64,000 bases of DNA from Oxalobacteraceae bacterium (lineage in GTDB: Bacteria; Pseudomonadota; Gammaproteobacteria; Burkholderiales; Burkholderiaceae_D), in NCBI GenBank assembly GCA_023259175.1, contig JAHFQV010000004.1:1-64000 (forward strand), in the 5' to 3' direction. Position 1 is the stretch's first letter. Every line of letters begins with the position of its first letter. Shown piece by piece: positions 44,948-54,740 of this stretch. The notes under the pieces were generated by a model that made no database searches, was not told the origin of the DNA, and saw only the letters and a program-made list of their open reading frames with translations. The position numbers and the translations under genes were made by a program.

Positions 44948-46392
44948 ATAAATCCAAGATTTTGGTTCGTAAAATTTTTGATATTTGGAAATACGTCACT
45001 GATTTGTGAGGTACTTAGGCCAAACCAATTGGCCAGTGTTGCGCCATATTGGTCAACCGAGAATTGGGGCAAAAGGCTACCCGAGCCGACGTCTTGATCG
45101 TGTTTCAGTCCAGTGACGGGAAAGCTGCCGTAAATATCATTTCCTTTGACTGCACCACCGACGATTAAATGGTGTGAGCCCCAGCCGTGGTCTGTGCCAT
45201 CACCATTGCTGGTGAAGGTGCGACCAAAATCTGACGCGGTAAATAAAGTGACCTGTTTGCGCATATCGGTTCCCATTAAATTGCCCATGGTGCCGTCAAA
45301 ATAATTGATCGCGTGCGAGAGTTTAGCGAGTAGATCAGCTTGTGTGGTGCGCTGAAAATCATGGGTGTCAAAGCCGCCCATACTCACAAAAAATACTTGG
45401 CGTTTTGTGCCCAAAGCGCCGCGCGCAGCGATGATGCGAGCGACCGTTTGCAATTGCGTCGCGAGTGAGTTGTTCGCTAAAACGCCGGTGTTGGGGTTGG
45501 TGTATTGCGTTGGGTTGGGTACACCATTATTACCCGCTGCAGGCATGGCGGGACCTAGTAGCGCTTGCGCACTAATCGCGCGGTTGGTGACGGCTGCGTA
45601 TTCCTTTTGAAAATAATTTCCACTGTCACCTGTCACGATAGAGCGCAAGGTGCTCCCCGCAGTTGAGGAGCCGTATAAACTGCCCGATAAACCGTTGATC
45701 GGTGTGGAGCCGTTGCTGCCGACTTGGTATTGCTGTATGGTGCGACCCGATAAAAATACCGCGTTCCCCGAGGCGGAAATTGCGGTAAAAATGGGGTTGG
45801 AATTGTTTGATGCCAAGAGATCGCCCATTCGACCTCCCCAGCCATAACTTGCGCCTTCGGGCGCATAGGCTTGCCATAAACTTTGTTGGTCATTGTGCGA
45901 AAAAAGTTTTGGCGGCAAGGGAACGCTGGCCGCTTTGTATTGTGTTAGCGTGGTTGGCATGATCAGTGGCCCTACATTGGCTAATATCGCTAATCGACCC
46001 GCTTCGAATAAACTTTTTACTTCGGTCAAACTGGGGTGGAGCGCGAAAGTGCGCCCCGCTTGTGTGGTCGTGGGTGTGATCGGCAAGACGCCACCAATTG
46101 CTCCCGCTACGGGAAGCGCGATTGAACCCGCTTCATTGGTGGTGCGTACCGTGGTGTACTGGGTCCAAGATCCACTATCGGTCGCCAATACGGTATTGGC
46201 TTGATCGTTGGCGCCATAGAGAAATAAGCAGACGAGCGCCTTGTAGTCGTTAATGCCTTGAGTGGCCGCTGCGGCGGTTCCTAGTGTCGCTAAATTAAGG
46301 GCAAATGGGCTTGCCGCGCCGATCGCACCACTGGCGCTAAATAGTGATGAGATGCGTAGAAATTCGCGGCGGGATATGGAATCTTTGGTCAT
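44944..46392 (-). CDS. DUF1501 family Tat-exported protein
   Basis: A 482-residue protein with an N-terminal twin-arginine signal (SISRREFLRISSLFSASGAI). The body shows YKALVCLFLYGANDQANTV near the start and VSMGGFDTHDFQRTTQADLL, TLFTASDFGRTFTSNGDGTD and HGWGSHHLIVGGAV, all typical of DUF1501, an alkaline-phosphatase-like fold of unknown substrate. It is encoded 10 bases downstream of the DUF1800 gene; the two families usually occur together, suggesting a joint role outside the inner membrane. Confidence 0.92.
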   Translation of the reverse strand: MTKDSISRREFLRISSLFSASGAIGAASPFALNLATLGTAAAATQGINDYKALVCLFLYGANDQANTVLATDSGSWTQYTTVRTTNEAGSIALPVAGAIGGVLPITPTTTQAGRTFALHPSLTEVKSLFEAGRLAILANVGPLIMPTTLTQYKAASVPLPPKLFSHNDQQSLWQAYAPEGASYGWGGRMGDLLASNNSNPIFTAISASGNAVFLSGRTIQQYQVGSNGSTPINGLSGSLYGSSTAGSTLRSIVTGDSGNYFQKEYAAVTNRAISAQALLGPAMPAAGNNGVPNPTQYTNPNTGVLANNSLATQLQTVARIIAARGALGTKRQVFFVSMGGFDTHDFQRTTQADLLAKLSHAINYFDGTMGNLMGTDMRKQVTLFTASDFGRTFTSNGDGTDHGWGSHHLIVGGAVKGNDIYGSFPVTGLKHDQDVGSGSLLPQFSVDQYGATLANWFGLSTSQISDVFPNIKNFTNQNLGFI

Positions 46393-46402
46393 GATTTTCT
46401 CG

Positions 46403-48862
46403 CTATTTCTGTGCTAAATATTCGGGGGAGGCCATGCATAAAAAAACGCTCAGATAAACTCGATTGAGCTTGGCGGCATCGGCACTGCTGGTGCTGGAAG
46501 TTGGAATGCTGACCGAATTGACCGCGCTTAAGATTTGATTACGCAGATTGCCGCTCATTTGATTGGCCATGAGCAGCAGATTGATTTGGTCTAGCAATTG
46601 GTCGGGCGTTGCAGCGAGCGTCGTTAGGCTTGAATAATCGCCCTTTACATCGCGTGAACTACCCACTCCATTGGAAATAATATCGCGCATGAAATTGAGG
46701 TAGCCAACGACCGAGGTTTCAGCGGTGATTTGCATTTCAGGAGAAACTAATCCGGCCGTTGCGATACTGGTGTTGGGTGGGACGTAGCCAGGGCGATAAA
46801 AATTAAAGACGGTGGGTGAACGCATCGGTGTTTGTCCTAGCGAAGTCAGCGGGTCGTCTAAGCTGGTAATTTTGTAGCGGCTGGAGGTGGATTTGGCTTT
46901 GACGGCTCTTAACCATTGCGCAAAACGCAGCACAGGCTCACGCAATTTGCCCGCGCCTGCATTGTTCAGGACGGGGTCGTTACGAGCTTCTACGTCGAGT
47001 AAGATGGCTTTGACCACGGCTTTTAAATCGCCGCGTACACCTTGGCCGTTGTCATTGAAAATACTGGCTACGCGGGCCACATACTGCGGACTAGGATTGC
47101 TGGTGACTAGGCGCTGAATCAGTTGTTTGCCGATGAATGGGCCGACATTCGGATGGTTGAATAAGGTATCTAAAGCTGTTTTTAGGCTCGCTTCGGGGTT
47201 GGGCGTAGATTGCGCGGCGATCGTGACGCCTAAAAATTTTTTCTCAGAAACCGAATGAAAACTAGGGTAGCTTTGCATCGGCATCCAATCTCGATTCGGA
47301 TCCGCACTTCCGCCATAAAAACGGGTGTTGGATTTGTCAGGCCCGGCCCAGCTCCAGCCGGTAAATACTTTGGCCAAGCCGGTAATGTCGGCATTGGTAT
47401 AGGTTTCAAGCGGCTTACCATTGCTCATGACATAGCTGCCGTCGAGATTGAGCTGGTAAAGCCCGATGGTGAATAATTGCATGACTTCGCGCGCGTAGTT
47501 TTCGTCTGGAACGCGGGTGCCGGATTCCTTTTGATTGCGCAGCGACGTTAAATAGGTTCCCATCATGGGATGTAAGCTTACGGCCTCAAGCAAATTTCGA
47601 AAGTTGCCGAATGCGTTCGCACCCAAGTTGTCATAGTAGGAGGCAACACCGCGAGGGTAGTTGGCAACGCCGCTGTCTTGCAAGGAAATGACCATGATTT
47701 GAGACAGCGCATAGGCGACCCGCTGCCTGAGTTGGTCATCACCATTGACGGCTTGCTGCCAAAACGATTCGAAGAAATTATTTTGGCTTAAGCCGCTTTG
47801 TCCATTGCTCAGTTCGCCCGCAACCATATCCATATAACTGCGATGTAAGGTCTGCGGTTTGCTGGTTTGCGCCTCTATCCAGCTAGTGAGTCCAATGCTC
47901 GTTAAGTTGCTGATCTCAGTCGTGTTTGCGCCAAAACTCGCTTGCGCCAAAAAGCGTGATGCTTGTGCGGGGCTGGGAACATTTGTCGTCGTTGCAGCCA
48001 TGCCGACGATGGCCTGAATCAAATTGGAAGCGACACTGGTATCGGTGGGGGTGATGGTGGCGGCGATGGCGATGCCCTTGGTGATGGATTCAGCATCATT
48101 CACATAGGTGATGCCTTGCTTAATTGAGAAATCGCGCGCAACGGAATTTTTGTTCTCCAAGAGCTGCGCCACCCAGCCGTAGGTAGCATCGCCCTTGAAG
48201 GTACGTGCCGCCGTAATCATGGCACGCACTAAAGTTCCTCGACTTGCCGCACCCGTGTTAAGACTATTGGTCCAGTAATCGAGGCCTTCTTTATCGGGCG
48301 TGGGTCGGCCTAATACGTTCTTGTAGATCAGCGTAACGAAGTCGGCATTGCTCATCGTTGCGTTGTAACCGGTCTCAGTTGGGTACAGTAAGGCAGCGGC
48401 ATAAAACGCGTCACTCATGTGTTCTATCGTCATGCCGGCTTTGAATTGATCGATCCAATAACTGAGACCATTGGCATCTGGTAGTCGATTAAAAAATGCG
48501 ATATAGAGTTCAATAATTGAACCCAAGTCCTGATCGCTAATTTGGATTGATTTTCCACCGATCTCGTAATTGATCGAGATGTCTTTGAAGACGATAAATT
48601 TGATTTGCGGTTCGAGGTGCACATTGGCTTCTTTACCGCTTAAATCAATCACGGTAAACCCTTGCGCATCGCTGCTGATACTGTAGTTGGAGCGGATGCC
48701 TGTGAAGCTTGCTGTGCTGCCACTGATCGTGGGCGGGCTCAGATAGCTTTGCGCCTCCAGTTGGCTGTGTGCGGGCTCTTTGTTGGCGTCGCTACAGGCC
48801 GACAGTATTAGCAGTAGGCTGTAGAAAAAATAAGAGGCTAGGGGGTGAAATTGTTTTAGCAT
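46403..48862 (-). CDS. DUF1800 lipoprotein with N-terminal DUF4214 region
   Basis: 819 residues. The signal peptide ends in the lipobox LSAC, so it should be a lipoprotein. Residues about 105-225 show two DUF4214-type repeats (ELYIAFFNRLPDANGLSYWI and IYKNVLGRPTPDKEGLDYWT), a module found in secreted and S-layer-like proteins. From about 300 the DUF1800 domain follows: ASRFLAQASFGANTTEISNL, PDENYAREVMQLFTIGLYQL and GKQLIQRLVTSNPSPQYVARV. It is the first gene of the pair with DUF1501. The function of both families is unknown. Confidence 0.9.
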   Translation of the reverse strand: MLKQFHPLASYFFYSLLLILSACSDANKEPAHSQLEAQSYLSPPTISGSTASFTGIRSNYSISSDAQGFTVIDLSGKEANVHLEPQIKFIVFKDISINYEIGGKSIQISDQDLGSIIELYIAFFNRLPDANGLSYWIDQFKAGMTIEHMSDAFYAAALLYPTETGYNATMSNADFVTLIYKNVLGRPTPDKEGLDYWTNSLNTGAASRGTLVRAMITAARTFKGDATYGWVAQLLENKNSVARDFSIKQGITYVNDAESITKGIAIAATITPTDTSVASNLIQAIVGMAATTTNVPSPAQASRFLAQASFGANTTEISNLTSIGLTSWIEAQTSKPQTLHRSYMDMVAGELSNGQSGLSQNNFFESFWQQAVNGDDQLRQRVAYALSQIMVISLQDSGVANYPRGVASYYDNLGANAFGNFRNLLEAVSLHPMMGTYLTSLRNQKESGTRVPDENYAREVMQLFTIGLYQLNLDGSYVMSNGKPLETYTNADITGLAKVFTGWSWAGPDKSNTRFYGGSADPNRDWMPMQSYPSFHSVSEKKFLGVTIAAQSTPNPEASLKTALDTLFNHPNVGPFIGKQLIQRLVTSNPSPQYVARVASIFNDNGQGVRGDLKAVVKAILLDVEARNDPVLNNAGAGKLREPVLRFAQWLRAVKAKSTSSRYKITSLDDPLTSLGQTPMRSPTVFNFYRPGYVPPNTSIATAGLVSPEMQITAETSVVGYLNFMRDIISNGVGSSRDVKGDYSSLTTLAATPDQLLDQINLLLMANQMSGNLRNQILSAVNSVSIPTSSTSSADAAKLNRVYLSVFLCMASPEYLAQK

Positions 48863-48977
48863 GATGCTGCCATCCCAGATCGTTGATCATGAACCATCGC
48901 AGAATATCGCAGGTCTATCCTTGCAAGCTGTAAGGCTTTGTAACAAGGTGTTACGCTGACGAAGACACAAAATAATC

Positions 48978-49940
48978 TTACTCGGTTTCAGCCAAGGTTT
49001 GATAAACAAACGACGAAAGGAAAATTTTGCTTTGACTCGGAACATCGACGAACTCAAAACCATACCTGAATTCTTCGGTATTTTCGGTGGCTGTGATCGA
49101 GCGCACGATCACTGGGAGGATAAGATAGATTTCTTCACCAGCCGTGGTGACTTTGAATTTAATGACACCACGATCACCCTTTTGGCCTATCTCTTTGCGC
49201 AGGATGCCGGATGTGCCGCCTAAACTCATATCCGCCAAGCTCGCTGCAGCAGTTTGTTCGGGCATGCCTACACTGACTGATGCGATAATTTTGACGTTGG
49301 CGCGCGTGCTCTGACGTATGGCGGTACAGGCCACTTGCTTGGGGTAAGATAGATGTAAATAGGCGTGCGGCGAATAGACCGATTTGAGTGCGGATGCGGT
49401 AAATGCATAGGCGCGTTTGCCTGGGAATGAACGCACGATAAAGGTTTGTCCGTCTCGAATAATCGCGCCCTTACCATCAACCGTTGGGGCGGTTACCAGA
49501 ATTGATTTATGTTTGACGTAACCAATCAGACGAACGGTATAGCGCATGCCCGGATTGTCATGCACCTGCAAATAAAATACTTCCCCGACTTGCCATTTTA
49601 CGCTGTCGAGGTCGATCGAATTGGCCTCTTTATTTTGGTCTTTGTTAAGATCCTGCGTTTGGCCTGTTTGTAGTGGCTTTTCCGATTTGGTGGCCGTGCC
49701 GTTGCTGGTTGGCGGTGTTTTGGCGGGCGCTGGATTTGCAGGTGTCACGGGGCTCGCTAAACGGTCATCGGAGGCTTGTTCGATATACGCATCCATAAGG
49801 ATCAGTTCAAGCGCTGCCGCATCTTTAAATACGGTACCCGCCTCATAAAGCGGATTGCCCCACGCGTCGAAGATGGTCCAAGCGGTCGCTTGTCCAAGTT
49901 GAATCTGTCCACGTTCTAAAGGGGTTAGTGGGTTTGCCAT
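48978..49940 (-). CDS. PilZ domain (YcgR-like) c-di-GMP receptor
   Basis: A 320-residue protein. The middle (VKWQVGEVFYLQVHDNPGMR to about 210) resembles the YcgR N-terminal flagellar-brake domain. The C-terminal PilZ domain has RQSTRANV, an RxxxR switch, and DMSLGGTSG, the second half of the c-di-GMP site. A low-complexity Pro/Thr/Asn linker lies at residues 60-110. It may tune motility or exopolysaccharide; no flagellar gene is adjacent. Confidence 0.85.
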   Translation of the reverse strand: MANPLTPLERGQIQLGQATAWTIFDAWGNPLYEAGTVFKDAAALELILMDAYIEQASDDRLASPVTPANPAPAKTPPTSNGTATKSEKPLQTGQTQDLNKDQNKEANSIDLDSVKWQVGEVFYLQVHDNPGMRYTVRLIGYVKHKSILVTAPTVDGKGAIIRDGQTFIVRSFPGKRAYAFTASALKSVYSPHAYLHLSYPKQVACTAIRQSTRANVKIIASVSVGMPEQTAAASLADMSLGGTSGILRKEIGQKGDRGVIKFKVTTAGEEIYLILPVIVRSITATENTEEFRYGFEFVDVPSQSKIFLSSFVYQTLAETE

Positions 49941-50073
49941 AAGCGGAGTTGAGCCGAGATTTTCGGATAGACCAGCTCATTGTATCGCGGAAATTCCGTG
50001 ACCTTGTAAGTTTTTGAAAGAGCAATCAGAAAGAATAACGAGGTGTTGCATTGCACGTGGCGCGGGCGCAATT

Positions 50074-50100
50074 GTAAAAAAGCCGCAGGCTTGCTGCGGC
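50074..50100 (-). terminator. Terminator of the decarboxylase gene
   Basis: On the minus strand GCCGCAG and CTGCGGC form a tight hairpin followed by TTTTTTAC, eight bases after the decarboxylase stop. Confidence 0.88.
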
Positions 50101-50108
50101 TCGGTGAC

Positions 50109-52379
50109 TTATTCGCTGAGTTCAGCGCCATGCTGAACGCAATCGACAAAATAATCGATTTTCCCATTGACATCGGCTTTAACCAAACCGTGGCAATCGG
50201 TTTCGAATCCGGGAAATTGCTCATTGAAACTGCGAACAAATTTTAAATAATCGACGATCGTTTTATTAAAGCGTTCGCCAGGAATGAGCAGCGGAATACC
50301 AGGCGGATAGGGCGTTAATAATATGGCGGTGACGCGCCCCTCTAAATCATCAATCGCAACTCTTTCGATTTCACGATGCGCCATTTTGGCGAATGCATCC
50401 GACGGTTTCATCGCTGGCTGCATGTCTGATAAATACATTTCCGTCGTCAAACGAGCGACATCGTGGGACTTATAGACTTCGTGGATGCGTTGGCACAAAT
50501 CGCGCAATCCCGCACCTTCGTAACGCGGATTGGCCGCGGCGAATTCCGGCAAGATACGCCACATCGGTTGGTTCTTGTCGTAGTCATCTTTGAACTGCTG
50601 CAAGGCGGTTAGCAGTGTATTCCAGCGGCCCTTGGTAATCCCAATTGTAAACATGATGAAGAAGGAATACAGGCCACATTTTTCAATGATGACGCCATGT
50701 TCAGCTAAATATTTTGTCACAATGGATGCAGGGATACCGGTCTCGGAAAATTTCCCATCCAATGATAAACCTGGCGTGACGATGGTCGCTTTGATGGGGT
50801 CGAGCATATTAAAGCCCGGTGCAAGTTTGCCAAAGCCATGCCAATCATCTTCGGCGTGTATCATCCAATCGTCGCGAGTACCGACACCGTCGTCGGATAA
50901 ATGCTCGGGTCCCCAAACTTGGAACCACCAATCCTGTCCCCATTCCTGATCAACCTTGCGCATCGCGCGCCGGAAATCCAGCGCTTCAAGGATAGATTCT
51001 TCCACTAAAGCGGTTCCACCCGGCGCTTCCATCATGGCCGCTGCGATGTCGCAGGACGCAATAATTGAATACTGTGGCGAGGTGGACGTGTGCATTAAGT
51101 AGGCTTCGTTAAAGCTATCTTTGTCGAGTTTGACGGTCTCTGATTCACGCACCAAAATTTGTGATGCTTGTGAAATACCGGCTAATAATTTGTGGGTTGA
51201 TTGGGTGGAAAAAATCATGGATTTTTTGGCGCGCGGACGTTCTTTACCGATCGCATGCATGTCTTGGTAAAAGCTGTGGAAAGTCGCATGCGGCAGCCAC
51301 GCTTCATCGAAGTGCAGGGTGTCGATTTCACCGTCTAGCATTTCTTTGAGTGTCTCAACGTTGTACAAGACACCGTCGTAAGTCGATTGGGTAATCGTTA
51401 GAATGCGGGGTTTTTTATTTTTTGCTTTACTTGCAAAAGGATTGGCTTCAATTTTTTTGCGTATGCTTTCCATGGAAAATTCTTCCAAGGGAATCGGCCC
51501 GATGATGCCGAGGTGATTTCGCGTCGGCATCAAAAATACAGGGATCGCACCACACATAATGATCGAGTGCAAAATCGATTTGTGGCAATTGCGATCAACG
51601 ACGACAATATCGCCCGGCGCAACGGTCGAATGCCAAACCATTTTATTGGAGGTCGAAGTGCCGTTGGTGACGAAATAGCAGTGATCCGCATTGAAAATAC
51701 GCGCCGCATTGCGTTCGGACGCGGCGACTGGCCCAGTATGGTCGAGCAATTGACCGAGTTCTTCCACCGCATTGCAGACATCGGCGCGTAACATATTTTC
51801 GCCAAAAAATTGGTGAAACATTTGCCCAATCGGCGACTTCAAAAATGCCACGCCGCCGGAGTGCCCAGGACAATGCCATGAATACGAGCCATCGTTCGCA
51901 TAATGGACAAGGGCGCGAAAGAAGGGGGGCGCTAAGCTGTCGAGATAAGATTTTGCTTCGCGAATAATGTGGCGCGCAACGAATTCTGGCGTGTCTTCAA
52001 ACATATGAATGAAGCCGTGCAGTTCGCGCAAAATGTCATTTGGGATGTGGCGCGAAGTGCGGGTTTCGCCGTATAAATAAATCGGAATGTCGGCATTTTT
52101 GTAGCGAATTTCTTCAACGAAGGCGCGCAAAGGTTTGAGCGCAATATCACTTTCTTCATCGCTACCATTACCGAACTCTTCATCGTCAATCGACAAGATA
52201 AACGCCGAAGCGCGCGATTGTTGTTGCGCAAATTGGGATAAGTCGCCGTAACTCGTCACGCCCAAGACTTCCATACCTTCCTTTTCCATTGCATCAGCAA
52301 GGGCGCGAATGCCTAAACCGGAGGTGTTTTCAGAACGAAAATCTTCGTCGATGATGACGATAGGGAAGCGGAATTTCAT
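50109..52379 (-). CDS. Orn/Lys/Arg decarboxylase (biodegradative type)
   Basis: A 756-residue PLP enzyme of fold type I, group III. The N-terminal receiver-like wing domain spans about 1-140. The PLP domain has HCPGHSGGVAFLKSP, TNGTSTSNKMVWHS and HFDEAWLPHATFHSFY, and STQSTHKLLAGISQASQ carries the PLP lysine (Lys397). The C-terminal domain holds TPYPPGIPLLIPGE. It decarboxylates a basic amino acid to the polyamine, in acid resistance or polyamine supply; the sequence does not tell arginine from lysine or ornithine. No antiporter gene adjoins. ATG 52379 has GGAG upstream; the track start is a TTG. Confidence 0.9.
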   Translation of the reverse strand: MKFRFPIVIIDEDFRSENTSGLGIRALADAMEKEGMEVLGVTSYGDLSQFAQQQSRASAFILSIDDEEFGNGSDEESDIALKPLRAFVEEIRYKNADIPIYLYGETRTSRHIPNDILRELHGFIHMFEDTPEFVARHIIREAKSYLDSLAPPFFRALVHYANDGSYSWHCPGHSGGVAFLKSPIGQMFHQFFGENMLRADVCNAVEELGQLLDHTGPVAASERNAARIFNADHCYFVTNGTSTSNKMVWHSTVAPGDIVVVDRNCHKSILHSIIMCGAIPVFLMPTRNHLGIIGPIPLEEFSMESIRKKIEANPFASKAKNKKPRILTITQSTYDGVLYNVETLKEMLDGEIDTLHFDEAWLPHATFHSFYQDMHAIGKERPRAKKSMIFSTQSTHKLLAGISQASQILVRESETVKLDKDSFNEAYLMHTSTSPQYSIIASCDIAAAMMEAPGGTALVEESILEALDFRRAMRKVDQEWGQDWWFQVWGPEHLSDDGVGTRDDWMIHAEDDWHGFGKLAPGFNMLDPIKATIVTPGLSLDGKFSETGIPASIVTKYLAEHGVIIEKCGLYSFFIMFTIGITKGRWNTLLTALQQFKDDYDKNQPMWRILPEFAAANPRYEGAGLRDLCQRIHEVYKSHDVARLTTEMYLSDMQPAMKPSDAFAKMAHREIERVAIDDLEGRVTAILLTPYPPGIPLLIPGERFNKTIVDYLKFVRSFNEQFPGFETDCHGLVKADVNGKIDYFVDCVQHGAELSE

Positions 52380-52618
52380 GGAGGTCTCCAAAAGTACGTG
52401 TTACGGGAGACGCCTGGGCAAGTTCGTTAGACCGCTTGCGCGCCAAAAATTTTAAAGATGCGAATTTTCGCAGATATGTGCCTTGAGATGTAAAAAAGAT
52501 TGACCGTATTTCGCTATTTTTTTGAGCAAACGCTGGGATTCTTTGCGTTGTCTGCAACAGATCTTCCGCAGCGCTGCACATTTGTTGCATTGCTGCCTAA
52601 ACCTTGCCTAATCGTTGC

Positions 52619-53515
52619 CTAAGCTGACTGCGTACTCGTCTGAATTTTTGTCAGGCGATTTTGTTGAACACCATCAATAGAGTACAACACCAAAGCCGTC
52701 CAGATTGCAAGAAAACCGATTAATTTTTGTTGTGGGAAAACTTCGTTGTAAAGAATTACACCTAGGAATAACTGAATACTAGGCGCGATGTATTGTAAAA
52801 GACCAAGCGTTGAGAGGGGAATGCGACGCGCTCCCGCGGCAAATAAGATCAAAGGAATTGCCGTAATTGGGCCAGCAGCTAAAAGCAAAATTTGGGTTTG
52901 CGTGCTTGTGCTTACAAAACTAGCTTGCCCTGTATAGCTTAAATACGCCAACATGGCTAAGGCAAAAGGAAATAGGATCATGGTTTCTAAAGAGAGACCT
53001 TCTAATGCACCTAAGCTAGCTGTTTTGCGTAGTAAGCCATAGAGACCGAAACTCGCCGCGAGTGACAAACCTATCCAAGGCAGGTGTCCATTAAACCAAG
53101 TAAGCCAAGCGACACCGAGCGCAGCGAGCAAAACAGCAGTCCATTGTAATGGGCGCAAACGTTCTTTTAAAATCAAATAGCCAAAGCTAACATTGACCAA
53201 AGGTGTAATGAAGTAGCCCAAGCTAGCGTCAACAATTTTCCCGCTATTGATTGCCCAAATATAGATCAGCCAATTGATAGACAACATGAGCGCGCTGAGC
53301 GCAAAGCCGGCTAATAATTTGGGCTGCGATTTTAGATCTTTGACCCAAGTCCATTGCTTTCGTACAGTGAGTACGATCGCCAAAAACAGTAAAGACCAGA
53401 CCATGCGATGCAACAGAATTTCACTGGAAGGGATGGCTTTGAGTGCTTTGAAATACAAAGGAAACAGCCCCCAAACAGTGTAGCAAATGGTGGCGTAGAT
53501 TAAGCCTTGACGCAT
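52619..53515 (-). CDS. rarD: EamA family transporter RarD
   Basis: A 298-residue inner-membrane protein with ten hydrophobic segments in two EamA repeats. MRQGLIYATICYTVWGLFPLYFKALKAI and SSEILLHRMVWSLLFL are typical of RarD, a drug/metabolite transporter with unclear substrate. It stands alone on the minus strand; the palindromic element begins 30 bases upstream of its start, so its promoter region overlaps that element. Confidence 0.88.
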   Translation of the reverse strand: MRQGLIYATICYTVWGLFPLYFKALKAIPSSEILLHRMVWSLLFLAIVLTVRKQWTWVKDLKSQPKLLAGFALSALMLSINWLIYIWAINSGKIVDASLGYFITPLVNVSFGYLILKERLRPLQWTAVLLAALGVAWLTWFNGHLPWIGLSLAASFGLYGLLRKTASLGALEGLSLETMILFPFALAMLAYLSYTGQASFVSTSTQTQILLLAAGPITAIPLILFAAGARRIPLSTLGLLQYIAPSIQLFLGVILYNEVFPQQKLIGFLAIWTALVLYSIDGVQQNRLTKIQTSTQSA

Positions 53516-53544
53516 CTTGAAATTCCTTGCTCGGGTAAAGTGAG

Positions 53545-53813
53545 AATCCTAGAAACGGCGGTTGGACGGACATGAGCGTGCATTTTTTCGGCTTTCTGGC
53601 TAGGCACGACGACGACGCAACCTCCACGTTGATAGAGCCTGTCCTCGAATGCTTTAGTCGGGGAAGGAGTAACAACGCCAGAGAGCCGAAAAAATGTACG
53701 ATCATATCCGTAGCGTACTCACCACAACTCTGAACAGAAAAAATGTGTAAATCCTTCTTCGAATCACTCATTCATAAACGATATTCAGCGGCCAATCGCC
53801 GTTTCTAGGATTA
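53545..53813. mobile_element. 269-bp nested inverted-repeat (MITE-like) element
   Basis: Outer ends: AATCCTAGAAACGGCGGTTGG at 53545-53565 and its reverse complement at 53793-53813 with one mismatch. Inside, a 35-bp arm at 53566-53600 (with CATTTTTTCGGCTTTCTGGC) pairs with 53677-53711 with about four mismatches, and about 81 unpaired bases separate the right inner and outer arms. No ORF inside has family-like features. It fills the gap between the divergent rarD and mtfA genes. Element status is inferred from the symmetry; a 12-base match to the outer end occurs near 3901. Confidence 0.6.
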
Positions 53814-53906
53814 TCGCAGCATTTCTTTTTTCGCGCTCACGCCACCTTGATTTCGACTTTTGTATGCCCATTTGTGGTGGATCATGATTTCACTTTGAAA
53901 GTCCCA

Positions 53907-54722
53907 ATGGATACAGGCTTGATAGCGATTTTGATACTCGTCTTGGGTTTGGTATTGGGATTTCTCTTTCCGTCTTACCGACTCAAGCTGGTCTTGGCGC
54001 GCCCCTTTCCACTCGCATATTCGCGGATATTGCGCACCGAATTTGTATGGTATTTGAAAATGCCTACGCATGTGCAAATGCAATTGAAACGTTTGATCAA
54101 ACAGTTCTTGTATCAAAAAAATTTTGTCGGCTGCGCTGGCTTAGTGCTGAGCACAGAGATGAAAGTCAGCATTGCGGCGCGGGCGTGTATGCTGCTTCTA
54201 AATCGCAAAACGGATGTGTATGCGAAGCTCGATACGATCTTGGTTTATCCATCTGCTTTTTTGGTTCCGCGCAAAGAAATCGATGCAAGTGGTGTCGTTT
54301 CCGAAGGGCGCGCATCCTTGTTAGGCGAATCTTGGAGCAATGGACGCGTGGTTTTGGCTTGGGATCATGTGCATGATCCAGTGAGCTTGATGGGGGAGGG
54401 GCATGATGTGGTGTTGCATGAATTTGCCCATCAACTCGATAGCGAAACCGGCACCACCAATGGTGCGCCGTGGCTGCCAAGTGCAAAGCGTTACCGCCAG
54501 TGGTCCGCGGTTTTATCACGCTCATTTCAAAACTTGGAATTGGCACGAGACTCGGGTAGTGAGAGTTTGATGGATTTTTATGGCGCGACCAATCCAGCGG
54601 AATTTTTTGCGGTCGCAACTGAAACTTTTTTCCTGAAGCCGCATGCGCTTGCTTTAGATGATGCGCCCTTGTTTGAACAGCTCAGTGCTTATTATCGCGT
54701 CGATCCACGCGAATGGATTTAA
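53907..54722 (+). CDS. mtfA: M90 family zinc peptidase MtfA-like
   Basis: About 271 residues. It has the zinc motif HEFAH in VVLHEFAHQLDSETG and the third-ligand region TNPAEFFAVATETFF, as in MtfA (265 residues in E. coli), which binds the glucose repressor Mlc. Unlike the E. coli protein it begins with a membrane segment (GLIAILILVLGLVLGFLFPS), so it may be membrane-anchored. ATG 53907 is used; the track start at 53847 is a TTG without a ribosome-binding site. Confidence 0.85.
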   Translation: MDTGLIAILILVLGLVLGFLFPSYRLKLVLARPFPLAYSRILRTEFVWYLKMPTHVQMQLKRLIKQFLYQKNFVGCAGLVLSTEMKVSIAARACMLLLNRKTDVYAKLDTILVYPSAFLVPRKEIDASGVVSEGRASLLGESWSNGRVVLAWDHVHDPVSLMGEGHDVVLHEFAHQLDSETGTTNGAPWLPSAKRYRQWSAVLSRSFQNLELARDSGSESLMDFYGATNPAEFFAVATETFFLKPHALALDDAPLFEQLSAYYRVDPREWI

Positions 54723-54740
54723 CCGAGATTTTGGCCCAGC

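Noticed and set aside
53421-53771. 116-aa minus-strand ORF across the rarD start and the palindromic element
   Set aside because: It runs through both inverted-repeat arms and overlaps rarD in another frame; a chance product of the repeat.
54166-54618. 150-aa minus-strand ORF antisense to mtfA
   Set aside because: It lies opposite the zinc-peptidase coding frame, including the HEFAH region, and is His/Arg/Pro-rich as shadow frames are.
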